Source: Verrucomicrobiota bacterium (GTDB taxonomy: Bacteria > Verrucomicrobiota > Verrucomicrobiia > Opitutales > Opitutaceae). Taken from it: DNA of 64,000 nucleotides. The notes beneath the pieces were generated by a model. That model saw nothing but the letters and a program-made list of their open reading frames with translations. It did not search any database and was not told the DNA's origin. Positions 25,786-35,235 of the stretch are shown one piece after another (within the stretch, counting starts at the first letter, position 1; every line of letters starts with the position of its first letter). The stretch is taken from positions 1 to 64,000 of the forward strand of contig JAEYWP010000030.1 in NCBI GenBank assembly GCA_023428905.1, read 5' to 3'. A program made the translations under genes and the position numbers.

Positions 25786-27669
25786 ATGGACGACCCTGCC
25801 GCTAACGAGAATCCCCAGAAGGATTTCAACAAGATCGATCTGACCCAACTCCAGGGATTCAGCTTCGGCACGCAATGGACCCAGGATAAAAGTTCCGGTC
25901 GCGATCAGCGCCGGGACGATCGTCCGCGTCGTGATGACGATCGGCGTGACGGAGGCGCGGGAGATCCGCGTCGCGATCGCCGTGCGTTCAAGAAACCGGC
26001 GGGGCCTGCAGGGGATGCTCCCGCGCCCACTGATGGCGGTGCACCGCGGGGTGGACCCGGCGCGCAGGATCCGAGGGGCCCGCGCCGTGAGTTCCGCGGT
26101 GGTCCGCGCCGCGATGGCCCGGGCGGCGATCGTGGTGACAACCGAGGTGGTCCGCGTGGTCCGCGTTTCGGCGGGCGCGACAGCGCGCCGATCGAGCGCG
26201 GCCCGTACATCAGCCCGTTTTTCAATGTTACGTTTTACCCGGAGGATGTCGGCTTCACCGCCCTGGCGAAGGCGATCCGCACCTCCTGCCGCACCTACGA
26301 GCTTTTTGAGATCGCCCGCGTGATCATCGGGAAGAACGACCGCTTTGTGGCTGTGATCCAGCGCAAGCCGGAAGGGGCTCCGGCCCAGGGTTCCCAGGGC
26401 GGCGGTACGGCTCCGGCGCAGCCCGCGTCGGGCGCATCGAAGGCTGCACCCCTTGCGATTTCGGTCCCGGACGGCCTGCCCTTCGAGACCGAAGATGCAG
26501 CCATCTCCCACGTGCTCGGTCAGCATCTCGCAGCGTTCTTTGACGCCGCCGAGGTGGAGGTCGAACCGCCCAAGGGCAGTTTCCAGGTGATCAACAAGTG
26601 CGGGATGACGGGCGAGCTGCTCGGACCTCCGAATTATCACCGCTACAACCAGATTGTTCAGCACCACTTCAACACCCGCATCTCCCGGATGCCGTTTGAG
26701 GTTTACCGTTCCCGGATCGAGACGGTCCGCGACCCGGAGGTGGTGAACCAGTGGCTGGAGAAGATGAAGAAGACGACGCGCTACACCTGGAAGCATCCTG
26801 CAGAGGGTGAAACGCCGGCGGTCTTCGACAGCCTGGAGGAGGCCCGCGGCTTCCTGCTTTCCAAGGCCCGCGACAAGGTGGTGAAGTTGGTCGATTCCGC
26901 CCGTTTTCACGGCAAAAACGTCGAGCAGCTGCCCGGTGGTGAAATCAAGCGGGCCCTGGAGGGCACGCTTGAGCGCCAGCGTCGGTTTCCTCTGGATACG
27001 GCAAACGCGCTTCGCGGCCGGCTACGGCGCGAGGGTTTCACCATCTTCAAGAAGGGCTCCAAGGGCGTGTCGTATGTCTGTGCGGTCAAACGCAAGTTCC
27101 GGGTCCCCGGTCAGACCTTCTCCGACACGATCGGCGCACTCATCACCTTCATCGAGGCCAACCCGATGGTGCGCGCAAGCGAGCTGCCGGTGAAGTTCCT
27201 CGGCATCCACGCCCCGATTGCCGCCGCCCCGGCCGCACCCGCCGGCGGCACGACCTCGCCCATTCCCCCCTCCGGGGGCACGATGCCGCCGGTACAAACC
27301 ACCCATCTGACCGCTGAGGACCAAGCCAGGTTGACCCGTCTCAACAGCGACCTTCGCTGGCTCGTGACCGAGGGTTATGTGACCGAGTTCATCGATGGCC
27401 GCCTCTTCGCCCCGCCTGCCATGACCGAGGCGCGCAAGCAGGAGGTCGAGCGCGACGAGCATGATCCGGAGAACTTCCCCGAAGTACCCGCGGCAGCGCC
27501 CGATGCGCACGCCCCCGCGGCGGATGTTCACGAAGAGTCCCCCCGTTCGGAAAATCCGGGCGAGGGCGAGGCTTCACCTGCGGCTGTCGAGGCCCCCGCC
27601 CCGGAGCCAGCCGCCGCTGAGGCGCCCGTCGCCGAGGCCGTGGGCGAAGAGCCAAAGCAGAATGCCTGA
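25786..27669 (+). CDS. Unknown protein with RG/RD-rich N-terminus, possible RNA binder
   Basis: 627 residues in three parts. Residues about 37-137 are low complexity, rich in Arg, Asp, Gly and Pro, with many RRD and RGG-like words. Residues about 139-545 look folded: ISPFFNVTFYPEDVGFTALA, VINKCGMTGELLGPPNYHRY, QLPGGEIKRALEGTLERQRR, and a winged-helix-like end (LNSDLRWLVTEGYVTEFIDG). The last 80 residues are Ala/Pro/Glu-rich. No signal peptide or enzyme motif was recognised. RG-rich tails often bind RNA, so an RNA-associated role is an inference. The start is the ATG at 25786; a strong terminator follows, so it is probably monocistronic. Confidence 0.85.
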   Translation: MDDPAANENPQKDFNKIDLTQLQGFSFGTQWTQDKSSGRDQRRDDRPRRDDDRRDGGAGDPRRDRRAFKKPAGPAGDAPAPTDGGAPRGGPGAQDPRGPRREFRGGPRRDGPGGDRGDNRGGPRGPRFGGRDSAPIERGPYISPFFNVTFYPEDVGFTALAKAIRTSCRTYELFEIARVIIGKNDRFVAVIQRKPEGAPAQGSQGGGTAPAQPASGASKAAPLAISVPDGLPFETEDAAISHVLGQHLAAFFDAAEVEVEPPKGSFQVINKCGMTGELLGPPNYHRYNQIVQHHFNTRISRMPFEVYRSRIETVRDPEVVNQWLEKMKKTTRYTWKHPAEGETPAVFDSLEEARGFLLSKARDKVVKLVDSARFHGKNVEQLPGGEIKRALEGTLERQRRFPLDTANALRGRLRREGFTIFKKGSKGVSYVCAVKRKFRVPGQTFSDTIGALITFIEANPMVRASELPVKFLGIHAPIAAAPAAPAGGTTSPIPPSGGTMPPVQTTHLTAEDQARLTRLNSDLRWLVTEGYVTEFIDGRLFAPPAMTEARKQEVERDEHDPENFPEVPAAAPDAHAPAADVHEESPRSENPGEGEASPAAVEAPAPEPAAAEAPVAEAVGEEPKQNA

Positions 27670-27685
27670 GTGACGTTTCTCTTTC

Positions 27686-27718
27686 AAAGCCGCAGCCCCC
27701 CGGGGCTGCGGCTTTTTT
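27686..27718 (+). terminator. Strong intrinsic terminator
   Basis: A 14-bp near-perfect stem (AAAGCCGCAGCCCC at 27686-27699, GGGGCTGCGGCTTT at 27702-27715) ends in a T-run, 16 bp after the stop of the RG-rich protein gene. The A-run side is short, so it mainly serves the plus strand, but it also separates this gene from convergent tsaE. Confidence 0.92.
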
Positions 27719-27771
27719 ATTCCTCCCGGCGGGGTCCCGCCCGAGGGAGCAGGTGAAACATGACTTTGTGC

Positions 27772-28212
27772 TCAGGGGCGTCGCAGCCGCATCCGGTGGC
27801 GTTGCGGACCCTCAATCTGCAGTTCGATGTGCCACGCCTCCGCGGGAACCCAATCGGCCACGCGTTCGGGCCACTCCACCGCCAGGACCCAGGGGCTGAC
27901 GAGAAAATCGTCGAGCATCAGGTCCTCGACCTGCTCCGGCCGGTCCAGACGATAGGCGTCGAGGTGGATCAGGGTTCGGCTGCTGCCGCGGTGCAGGGTA
28001 AAGATGTTGAAGGTGGGACTTGTCACACTTTCGTCGATACCGAGGCCGGCGGCCAGACCCTGGACGAAGGTGGTTTTTCCGACTCCCAGGTTGCCGTGCA
28101 GTGCAAGCGTGGTGTCCGCGGGGAGGCAGCGGCCAAGCTCGGCCGCCAGGGCGCGGGTTTCCTCTGCCGAGACGGTGGAGATTCCCTCAGCGAGCCGTTC
28201 CAAGATGTTCAT
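27772..28212 (-). CDS. tsaE: tRNA threonylcarbamoyladenosine biosynthesis ATPase
   Basis: ATPase that works with TsaB, TsaC and TsaD to make t6A at position 37 of ANN-decoding tRNAs. In its 146 residues the P-loop is LHGNLGVGKTTFVQGLAAGL, followed by SPTFNIFTLH, LIHLDAYRL and VLAVEWPERV, which are the TsaE signatures. I chose the ATG at 28212 (MNILERLAEG), which overlaps the end of thiL by 26 bp and implies coupled translation. No tsaB/C/D genes are in the window. Confidence 0.94.
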   Translation of the reverse strand: MNILERLAEGISTVSAEETRALAAELGRCLPADTTLALHGNLGVGKTTFVQGLAAGLGIDESVTSPTFNIFTLHRGSSRTLIHLDAYRLDRPEQVEDLMLDDFLVSPWVLAVEWPERVADWVPAEAWHIELQIEGPQRHRMRLRRP

Positions 28213-29161
28213 AACCGGTGAGGGAACGCAGGGGGAGGCTGCCCGGGGGGAGGACCCTGACCGCCGAGACGTATTGGCCAATATGGTACAAGGGGCGCCG
28301 GAAACGGCGGCGCCAGTCACGCTCGAGCCGATCGAGGTCGGCGCGCCGCGCAGCCACCACGAGCAACTCGTAGTCTTCCCCGTCGGACGCCGCATGTTCC
28401 CAGGCCGGGCGACCGGAGCGCCGGGAGAGCCGACGCGCGGCGGCGGCGATCGGGAGGGAGGAGCGAAAGACGCAGGGTTGTGCGCCTGGCGGCGTGAGCG
28501 ACCACAGGTCTTTCGCCAGGCCATCGCTGATATCCATCATCGCACGCACCTCCGGTCGCGAGGCCAGCCAGGCGCCCTCCGCCAGCCGCGGTGTGAACCG
28601 GGTGTGATGCCCGAGGATACTGCCTCCCAACGGACCTGTGACATAGAGATGGTCGCCCGGCCGCGCACCTTCGCGCGAAAGCAGGCGGGGGCCGACCGCT
28701 TCACCCAGCAGGGTGAGCGAGGCCACAAAGGTCCCCGGGGCCTGCGCGAGGTCGCCTCCCACGATCGTCACCCGGTGGGCGCGCGCCGTCTTCGCCATGC
28801 CCAGGTAAAAGCGTCGCAGCCAATCGAGGCGCACGGCTGGATCGAGCGCGATCGAGATGACCGCGCTGGTGGGTCTGGCGCCCATCGCGGCAATGTCGCT
28901 GAGGTTGCGCTTGAGGAGCTTGGCCCCGACCTCCTCCGGACGGACGGTGTCGTCAAAATGCCGGCTGTGAATCACCGGGTCCACCGTGATGACCTGCCGG
29001 TGACGGGACGGGGCCAGCACGGCGCAGTCGTCGCCGATCCCGTGCGGTGCCGGCGGGCACACCGGGCCCAGCCAGTCCCGGATGGCGGCGATCAGGCGAC
29101 GCTCCCCCAGGGCGGAGACCTTGTCGGCCGACTTGTCAGTAAAGATCGGATACGCGGTCAT
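28187..29161 (-). CDS. thiL: Thiamine-monophosphate kinase
   Basis: Phosphorylates thiamine monophosphate to the active cofactor thiamine diphosphate. The 324-residue protein belongs to the PurM-like ATP-binding fold: GIGDDCAVL near residue 42, the Asp-rich metal segment around VTVDPVIHSRHFDD, KRNLSDIAAMGARP, the metal ligand region TIVGGDLAQAPG, MMDISDGLAKDLW and ASDGEDYELLVV. Its start overlaps the stop of the CPBP protease gene by 4 bp (ATGA) and its end overlaps tsaE, giving a three-gene operon with no obvious common function. Confidence 0.93.
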   Translation of the reverse strand: MTAYPIFTDKSADKVSALGERRLIAAIRDWLGPVCPPAPHGIGDDCAVLAPSRHRQVITVDPVIHSRHFDDTVRPEEVGAKLLKRNLSDIAAMGARPTSAVISIALDPAVRLDWLRRFYLGMAKTARAHRVTIVGGDLAQAPGTFVASLTLLGEAVGPRLLSREGARPGDHLYVTGPLGGSILGHHTRFTPRLAEGAWLASRPEVRAMMDISDGLAKDLWSLTPPGAQPCVFRSSLPIAAAARRLSRRSGRPAWEHAASDGEDYELLVVAARRADLDRLERDWRRRFRRPLYHIGQYVSAVRVLPPGSLPLRSLTGYEHLGTAR

Positions 29162-30069
29162 GTGTTCACACCGGCCAGGATCATCACGATGGTGTTCAGG
29201 TTGAAGAAACCATGGGCGATCATCGGCACCGCGATGGTGCCGGTACGTTCATACGAGAGGGAAAACACCACCGCCAGGGCGGTGAGCGGGGCGAGCACCG
29301 CGAGATTGCCGTGGAGGACGGCGAAGGCGGCCGCCGGCAGGACAAAGGCGAGCCAGCGCGGAAGTCGGGTGCGCAGGTACCGAAACAGTCCACCGCGGAA
29401 AATGCTCTCCTCCGTCAAGGGGGCCAGGACCACCGCCACGATGGTCATCCAGAGGAACCGGCCGGGATTGTCGGTGGCGCGGAAGATGTCGACCAGTTCC
29501 TGGCGGACGAGCGGGATACCGAGCAGGTCGTGAACCCATTCCGTGATCACGCCGGCGAGGAGCACGACGGGCAGCGCGGCGAGGAACGTGCAGAACCCCG
29601 CGGCCAGCGTCTTGAGGCCGGCGGGGGGCGGGGCGGGTGGGGCGGACAAGGCCGTGGGGTCAGACTCGGACGTGGAGGCCAGCGGTATCTCCGCCCTGCG
29701 CTCCGCAAACAGGTTCGAAACGCGCAGGGAAAGGACGACGGCGAGGAGAATGGTGCAGTGGAGCGCGGTGTTGCTGAGGATGAGGGCGGGCACCGGGTCT
29801 TTGGCGACGGACTCCGGCACCAGCGAAAGGACGATTCGCGCAAACAGAGTACCTGCCACAAAACCGAAAAGGATAATCACTCCCTTGATCGCAAAACCGC
29901 TGCCTGGAATCGCCCAGTCGGGCAGGCGGGGACGGCGCCAGGGAGAGCCAGACCGGTGCGTCCAGTACCACACCCATAGCCCCGCCAACGCGAAAACCGC
30001 CTGGATGGCCAGGGCCGCCTGGGTCATGGGATCAAACGTCGAAGGCATGGCGGGCGACGTTTTCAGCAT
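29158..30069 (-). CDS. CPBP family intramembrane metalloprotease
   Basis: Polytopic membrane protein of 303 residues with about seven hydrophobic segments. The C-terminal half carries the CPBP (Abi/Rce1-like) active-site motifs: LTEESIFRGGLFRYLR (the EExxxR box), AAFAVLHGNLAVL and MIAHGFFNLN, whose Glu and His residues bind zinc. A Pro/Ala-rich cytoplasmic or periplasmic loop lies near residues 135-150. Substrate is unknown; family members act in prenyl-protein processing, bacteriocin immunity or regulated proteolysis. The start is the ATG at 30069; the ATG at 30048 is equally possible. It is divergent from the pseudokinase gene with about 115 bp between them, so the two may share control. 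Confidence 0.85.
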   Translation of the reverse strand: MLKTSPAMPSTFDPMTQAALAIQAVFALAGLWVWYWTHRSGSPWRRPRLPDWAIPGSGFAIKGVIILFGFVAGTLFARIVLSLVPESVAKDPVPALILSNTALHCTILLAVVLSLRVSNLFAERRAEIPLASTSESDPTALSAPPAPPPAGLKTLAAGFCTFLAALPVVLLAGVITEWVHDLLGIPLVRQELVDIFRATDNPGRFLWMTIVAVVLAPLTEESIFRGGLFRYLRTRLPRWLAFVLPAAAFAVLHGNLAVLAPLTALAVVFSLSYERTGTIAVPMIAHGFFNLNTIVMILAGVNT

Positions 30070-30184
30070 GGTGCCGCGATTTCAAGGTCGCCGGAAGCAG
30101 GCTTGCGGTCGCCGGCGGGCGGATGCCGTTAAGTCCCGCCCGCGTGAGCCGATAGAGGGTGAAAGTGATCCCTCTCGAGGCTCC

Positions 30185-32935
30185 ATGAGCGACCCCATTG
30201 TCAGCCGTTCGGCGCCTGGCGCCGCCCCTACCGTCCCCACGGAGGGCGGAGCGCGGGGGTTGGATCTGGAAAATCTCACGCCCGGCGGGCTCTGGCGAGG
30301 CACCTATCGCATCGGGGATCAGCTGCCCGACATCACGCATGGCAAAAGTCTCAACGCCGTGGTCGAAGCCTCGGGTGAAGCCGTGGTCGTGCGTTCCTTT
30401 CGCGTCAACGACGGCGCTAGATCCCGAACCTGGTCCAGGCTGGCCGCCCTGGCGTCTGCCGACGCCCTCGGTCTGGTCGAGGCCGAGGAAGTGGACGGGC
30501 GCCGGATCGAGGTCACCCGTCAGCCCAAGGGACAAACGCTGCGCGACGCCTGGAACGGCAGACGCCTCGAGGCCGAGGCCCTGACTGCGGTGCTCGGTGG
30601 TTTGGCCCAGCGGCTCGCGGAATTACATGCCGGGGGCGTGGCCCATCTCAACCTGTCCCCGGATACGGTCCGTGTGCTCACGTCGGACGCCGGCGTACAG
30701 GTGTCACTGGCAGGGCTCGAGACGGCCATCGATTTCGGCGGCAACCATCTGGTCGCCGTCGCGGTCGATCCATTTTACGCCCCTCCGGAAGCGCTTGGTC
30801 TTTTCCAGCACCATGCAGGACCGGCGCTGCGCGCCTGGGACTGGTGGTCGGTGGGACGCACCGTGCAGGAACTGTTGCTGGGAAAACATGTGCTCGCGCT
30901 GATGCTCGACCGTGATGTGTCGCGGCGGACACCCGAGTTGATGCTTCGGGCGGACCAGGCGTTGCGGGATCGCTCGTCCGCGCACAAACCGGGGGGCGTC
31001 GAACTGATGGGGGACCTGCCCGGGCCCGTCCGTACACTTTTGCGGGGACTGCTCTCCGCCTGCCGTGACGCCCGCTGGGGCCTGGCGGATGTGAGTGCCT
31101 GGCTGGACGGAAAACCGGTTCGCGAGCGGTACCACCTCGCTCCGAACGAGCGACTTTTTCTCTGGAAGGATCGTGCGTATTCCGTGCCGGAAGCCGCGGA
31201 GCATTTTCTCGTCACTGAGCATACGGAGGCGGTAAGCCAGATTCTGGGATTGAGTGATACAGGGACCCTTTACCAGTTCCTCGGTGAAGACGGGACTTAC
31301 CGCAAACTACGGGACCGGGTCGACGGCCTGCGTCGGCTCGCGGAGGCCTCCGCCTACGCCGCGTTCGACGCGCAGGTGGTACGCGAGGTGATCGCCGCCC
31401 TGGCGCTTGGCCAGCTTGCGGACCCCGGCACACCGTTCCGAATCCGCGGCCGGGCCATCGAGCCCGGTTTTCTCCGGGACTTGCTCTTGCCCGCAGCTCA
31501 GCCCAGCGGCCTGGACCTGTTGGAGGTGCTGGTCGAATACACCACGGTCCAGACCCTGGCGCAGATGGACTCGGCTGCCTCCGGCCTCCTTGGCCAGGTC
31601 GAGCGTGTCGCGAGCGCCGCGCTTGGCCTGGCGGCCCGACATCACTGGTGCGGGAGGGATAACCGGTCCCATCGCGCGGCCATGCTGCGATGGGCCCTGG
31701 AGAGCGAGGCTGCACTGTCCGAACGATGGCAGGCGGGGCGCGCGTTATACGCGGCCACCCGGGATGAGGCGCTGGATGCGGTGTTCAAGGCGGAGAAACC
31801 GGGCCACCCGGAGCTTTGCGTGCTCGCGTTCACCCTCGAGACACCGGAAGCGTATTCGTTTGTCACGCACGCCGCCTGGCGCGCGGAGGAGCTGGGGCGA
31901 CTCCACTCGGAAGCGCGCCGGACGGCGGGCGCACTTTCCTGGCTGCACCTGGGACGCGCGCTGCTCACCGGTTCCCACGTGATCGGGCCGCTGCCCGTAT
32001 TCCTGCTTTACTGGCTTTTAGTCACCGCCCTCCTGGCCGTCGCGTATCCAAGTCGTGCGAGCGCGGTGGGTGCAATCGTGGTTCTGGCATCGGCCTGGAC
32101 CCTGCGCGTGGTCCTTCGACGGCGTGTGCGGCGGATCGCGGCCGCCAGTTTGCCCGCAGAGTCGGGGGGGCTGCGTGGGAGCAGGGACTGCGACCGTGCC
32201 GCCAGGGAAATGCTCGCTTCCGGCACCCCGCTCTCTGTCCGGGGGCTGCAGGTGCGGCTGGATGAGCTCAACGCCGCGCTGGTGAAGATTGCGCCCGAAG
32301 GAGCACCGCGGCCGCACCATCAAGCCGTAGGTTTTGAATCGATACGGACCACCACTCTGCTTGTCGGCGTCCTGTCGGCCATCTCCGCAGGTGTCCTGGG
32401 CTACCGCGTGTACCAGTCGCCACCTTCCTGGCCTGACCTCGCGCGCGCGTGGTTTCCGCCTGCGGTGGCCCGGCCGCTGCCTCAGGTCCACGCAGGGGCG
32501 CTGGCCGCCGGGGGCCAGACCGCGCAGGTCGATGTCTCGACGCCGGCGACGGGTCGCGTCGGGCCCGCCCCGAAGGCTGATGCCGCTCCCGTGTCCGACG
32601 ACGATCCGACCGAAGTGATGGAGCAGGTCGCCTGGCGCCACCGCGAACCGGACAACCTGCAGGTCCCGCCGCTGCGAGAGGTGCGCGAGCCATCGCCCGA
32701 ACAGATGGAGATCGCGCTGCGTCGCGGGGAGTCGGTGACAAAGGCGTTCCGCAGCGAAACGATCACCGCTTTGGTGGCGGTGGAAGTGCCGAATGCCACC
32801 GGTCCGGCGCTGATGCTTTACGACGGCCGAAGCCGAAAGCTGGCGGACCGGAAAGTGTACGTGACAGGATCCGTGCCGATGGAGCGCGCGTGGCTGCGGT
32901 TGGGCGAGAGGAAGGCGATCTTCCTTTCGCGCTGA
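30185..32935 (+). CDS. Membrane-anchored protein kinase-like pseudokinase
   Basis: 916 residues. Residues about 45-320 follow a Ser/Thr kinase fold but have lost every catalytic residue: the beta3 lysine is Arg (VVVRSF, about 66-71), the HRD box reads HLNLSPDT (from 154), and DFG is replaced around LAGLETAIDF. Structural motifs remain: an APE-like APPEAL near 200 and the helix-F DWWSVG near 219. A large helical region follows, then two adjacent transmembrane helices (about 602-645) and a third (about 721-742), a Pro/Ala-rich linker and a conserved-looking C-terminal domain. It probably binds nucleotide poorly or not at all and may act as a scaffold. I chose the ATG at 30185; the open frame upstream overlaps the divergent CPBP gene and is not credible. 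Confidence 0.8.
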   Translation: MSDPIVSRSAPGAAPTVPTEGGARGLDLENLTPGGLWRGTYRIGDQLPDITHGKSLNAVVEASGEAVVVRSFRVNDGARSRTWSRLAALASADALGLVEAEEVDGRRIEVTRQPKGQTLRDAWNGRRLEAEALTAVLGGLAQRLAELHAGGVAHLNLSPDTVRVLTSDAGVQVSLAGLETAIDFGGNHLVAVAVDPFYAPPEALGLFQHHAGPALRAWDWWSVGRTVQELLLGKHVLALMLDRDVSRRTPELMLRADQALRDRSSAHKPGGVELMGDLPGPVRTLLRGLLSACRDARWGLADVSAWLDGKPVRERYHLAPNERLFLWKDRAYSVPEAAEHFLVTEHTEAVSQILGLSDTGTLYQFLGEDGTYRKLRDRVDGLRRLAEASAYAAFDAQVVREVIAALALGQLADPGTPFRIRGRAIEPGFLRDLLLPAAQPSGLDLLEVLVEYTTVQTLAQMDSAASGLLGQVERVASAALGLAARHHWCGRDNRSHRAAMLRWALESEAALSERWQAGRALYAATRDEALDAVFKAEKPGHPELCVLAFTLETPEAYSFVTHAAWRAEELGRLHSEARRTAGALSWLHLGRALLTGSHVIGPLPVFLLYWLLVTALLAVAYPSRASAVGAIVVLASAWTLRVVLRRRVRRIAAASLPAESGGLRGSRDCDRAAREMLASGTPLSVRGLQVRLDELNAALVKIAPEGAPRPHHQAVGFESIRTTTLLVGVLSAISAGVLGYRVYQSPPSWPDLARAWFPPAVARPLPQVHAGALAAGGQTAQVDVSTPATGRVGPAPKADAAPVSDDDPTEVMEQVAWRHREPDNLQVPPLREVREPSPEQMEIALRRGESVTKAFRSETITALVAVEVPNATGPALMLYDGRSRKLADRKVYVTGSVPMERAWLRLGERKAIFLSR

Positions 32936-32962
32936 AATCCGGCGTCGGCCCAGCTTGTTACC

Positions 32963-34255
32963 TCAGGCCTGGATCTTGCCGTTTTCGAACACGACCTCGC
33001 CGTCAACCACCGTGAATTTGACCCTGCCGGTGAGAGTCTGGCCGTCCCAGGGCGAATTTCGGGACTTGCTGAACCCATTCTTGGTGGAGTACACCCAGCT
33101 TTCCTGGGGATCGAAGACGCAGATGTCGGCCGCGGCGCCCGGCGCAAGCGTGCCGGCGGGAAGCTTGAGGATATCGGCCGGCTTGCGGGTCATCAGATCG
33201 ACCACGAGTGGCAGGGGGAAACCGTTCTGCCGAACCAGGATGTCCAGCGTGACTGGCAGGGCCGTCTCCAAGCCCAGGATACCGTTGGGGGCGTAGTCAA
33301 ATTCCTTGTCCTTCTCGAAGTCAGTGTGGGGTGCGTGATCGGTGGCGATACAGTCCAGGGTGCCGTCCTTGAGCGCGCCGATGATCTCGAGCCGGTCTGC
33401 CTCCGTACGGAGAGGCGGATTCATCTTGAAATTCGTGTCGTAGGTGACGACCGCCGAGTCGGTGAGCGCGATGTGGTGGGGGGTGGCCTCCGCGGTGATC
33501 TTTACGCCCCGGGCCTTGGCGCGGCGGATGATTTCGACCGAGTTACGCGACGAGATGTGCTGCAGGTGGATGTGCCCACCGGTGTAGGTGGAGAGGATGA
33601 CATTGCGTGAGACGATGATGTCCTCGGCGCAGTTGGGCCAGCCGCGCAGGCCGAGGCGGGTGGAAACAATGCCCTCGTTCATCACCGCGCCCTGGGTGAG
33701 GGAGGTGTCCTGGCAGTGATCCATCACGGGAAGGTCGAACATCTTGGCGTATTCGACGGCGCGGCGCATCAGCTCGTTGTTCTGGACGCAGTCTCCATCA
33801 TCGGTGATGGCGACAACGCCGGCGCGTTTGAGCGATCCGATCGGGGCGAGGGCCTGGCCCTTCTGTCCGACCGTGATGCAGCCGGTAGGGAGGATCTTTA
33901 CCACGGCGTCGCGCTGCACAATGTCCTTGATGAACTGGATGGTGCCGGCGCTGTCGCCCACGGGGGCGGTGTTGGGCATGCAGACCACGGTGGTGAACCC
34001 ACCTGCCGCCGCCGCGTGGGAGCCGGTCAGGATCGTCTCCTTGTGGGTCTGGCCGGGTTCACGCAGGTGAACGTGGATATCGACGAGTCCGGGGCAGGCC
34101 ACCAGTCCCGAGGCGTCGAGATGCCGGGCGGCTTTCTTCTGATCCGCGCTGAGACGGTCCACGATTTTTCCGTCGGCGACAAAGAGGTCGCCGATGGCAT
34201 CACGGCCGGAGGCGGGATCGATCACTCGGGCATTGCTGATCCAGAGAAAAGACAT
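32963..34255 (-). CDS. pyrC: Dihydroorotase (class I)
   Basis: Cyclises carbamoyl-aspartate to dihydroorotate. The 430-residue amidohydrolase shows the metal-binding DIHVHLREPGQTHKET near residue 60, FTTVVCMPNTAP, ITAEATPHHIALTDS and the catalytic aspartate in CIATDHAPHT. Length and motifs fit the class I enzymes that associate with aspartate transcarbamoylase. It is last in pyrR-pyrB-pyrC, 21 bp after pyrB. The stop lies 27 bp from the convergent pseudokinase stop. Confidence 0.95.
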   Translation of the reverse strand: MSFLWISNARVIDPASGRDAIGDLFVADGKIVDRLSADQKKAARHLDASGLVACPGLVDIHVHLREPGQTHKETILTGSHAAAAGGFTTVVCMPNTAPVGDSAGTIQFIKDIVQRDAVVKILPTGCITVGQKGQALAPIGSLKRAGVVAITDDGDCVQNNELMRRAVEYAKMFDLPVMDHCQDTSLTQGAVMNEGIVSTRLGLRGWPNCAEDIIVSRNVILSTYTGGHIHLQHISSRNSVEIIRRAKARGVKITAEATPHHIALTDSAVVTYDTNFKMNPPLRTEADRLEIIGALKDGTLDCIATDHAPHTDFEKDKEFDYAPNGILGLETALPVTLDILVRQNGFPLPLVVDLMTRKPADILKLPAGTLAPGAAADICVFDPQESWVYSTKNGFSKSRNSPWDGQTLTGRVKFTVVDGEVVFENGKIQA

Positions 34256-34276
34256 GGGAGGCGAAATGGGCAGGGG

Positions 34277-35230
34277 TTATTCGTCGCTCTGTCCGGGTAC
34301 GACATGCTCGGGCTGGCCGCCCGCGCAGAGGTAGAGGACGGCCATGCGAACGGCGATGCCATTGGTGACCTGCTCGAGGATGACGCTGTGTTCGCCGTCA
34401 GCCAGTTCACTGTCGATCTCGACGCCGCGGTTGATCGGGCCGGGATGCATGATGATCGCCTTCGGGTTGAGCCAGGAGGCGCGCGTCTTGTTCAGCCCGA
34501 ACATGCTGGTGTATTCGCCGAGGGAGGGAAAGTGGCTGCTGGTCTGGCGCTCGTGCTGTATCCGGAGGAGCATGACGACTTCGGCGTCGGCAAGGGCGCT
34601 GCGAAGGTCGTGCGAGACCTTGACGCCCATGTCGGTGAACCAGTGCGGGACGAGGGTGGCGGGGCCCACCAGGGTGACGTCGGCGCCCATTTTGCCCAGG
34701 GCGTGGATGTTTGACCGTGCCACGCGGCTGAAGAGGATGTCCCCCAGGATGACGACCTTGCGGCCCCGGAGGTCTCCCAGGTGCTCGCGCATGGTGAACG
34801 TGTCCAGCAGCCCCTGGGTGGGATGCTCGTGGGCGCCATCGCCGGCGTTGATCACGGGGATGTCGAGGATCTGGCTCAGGTAGTGCGGAGATCCGGACGC
34901 GGCGTGGCGGATGACCAGCATGTCGGCGTTCAGCGCCTCGATGTTCTGGGCGGTGTCGCGCAGGGTTTCGCCCTTGGTCGTACTGCTGCTCGAGCCATCA
35001 ACCGAGATCACATCGGCGCTCAGGCGTTTTGCCGCCATGTCGAACGCCATCCGCGTTCGCGTGCTGGGCTCCAGGAAGAGATTGACGATTGTCTTGCCGC
35101 GGAGGGCGGGGACTTTTTTCACGCTCCTCCCGAGGATTTTTTTGAAGGCGCCGGCGGTCTGGTGGATCTGGTCGATCTCAGCCAGCGAGAGCTCCTCGAG
35201 GGTGATGAGGTGTTTGCGGGTCCAGGGCAT
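34277..35230 (-). CDS. pyrB: Aspartate carbamoyltransferase, catalytic subunit
   Basis: Makes carbamoyl-aspartate from carbamoyl phosphate and aspartate, the first committed pyrimidine step. The 317 residues show the carbamoyl-phosphate site FLEPSTRTRMAFDMAAKRL, SSTTKGETLRDT, HPTQGLLDTFTM and the aspartate-binding IMHPGPINRGVEI. No regulatory subunit gene (pyrI) is present, so the catalytic chain probably works alone or bound to PyrC. The ATG at 35230 is 5 bp after the pyrR stop. Confidence 0.97.
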   Translation of the reverse strand: MPWTRKHLITLEELSLAEIDQIHQTAGAFKKILGRSVKKVPALRGKTIVNLFLEPSTRTRMAFDMAAKRLSADVISVDGSSSSTTKGETLRDTAQNIEALNADMLVIRHAASGSPHYLSQILDIPVINAGDGAHEHPTQGLLDTFTMREHLGDLRGRKVVILGDILFSRVARSNIHALGKMGADVTLVGPATLVPHWFTDMGVKVSHDLRSALADAEVVMLLRIQHERQTSSHFPSLGEYTSMFGLNKTRASWLNPKAIIMHPGPINRGVEIDSELADGEHSVILEQVTNGIAVRMAVLYLCAGGQPEHVVPGQSDE

Positions 35231-35235
35231 GGAAA

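Noticed and set aside
29543..30184. N-terminal extension of the pseudokinase frame
   Set aside because: It overlaps the divergent CPBP protease gene and its translation is Arg/Ser-rich without homology. The kinase-like sequence begins after the ATG at 30185.
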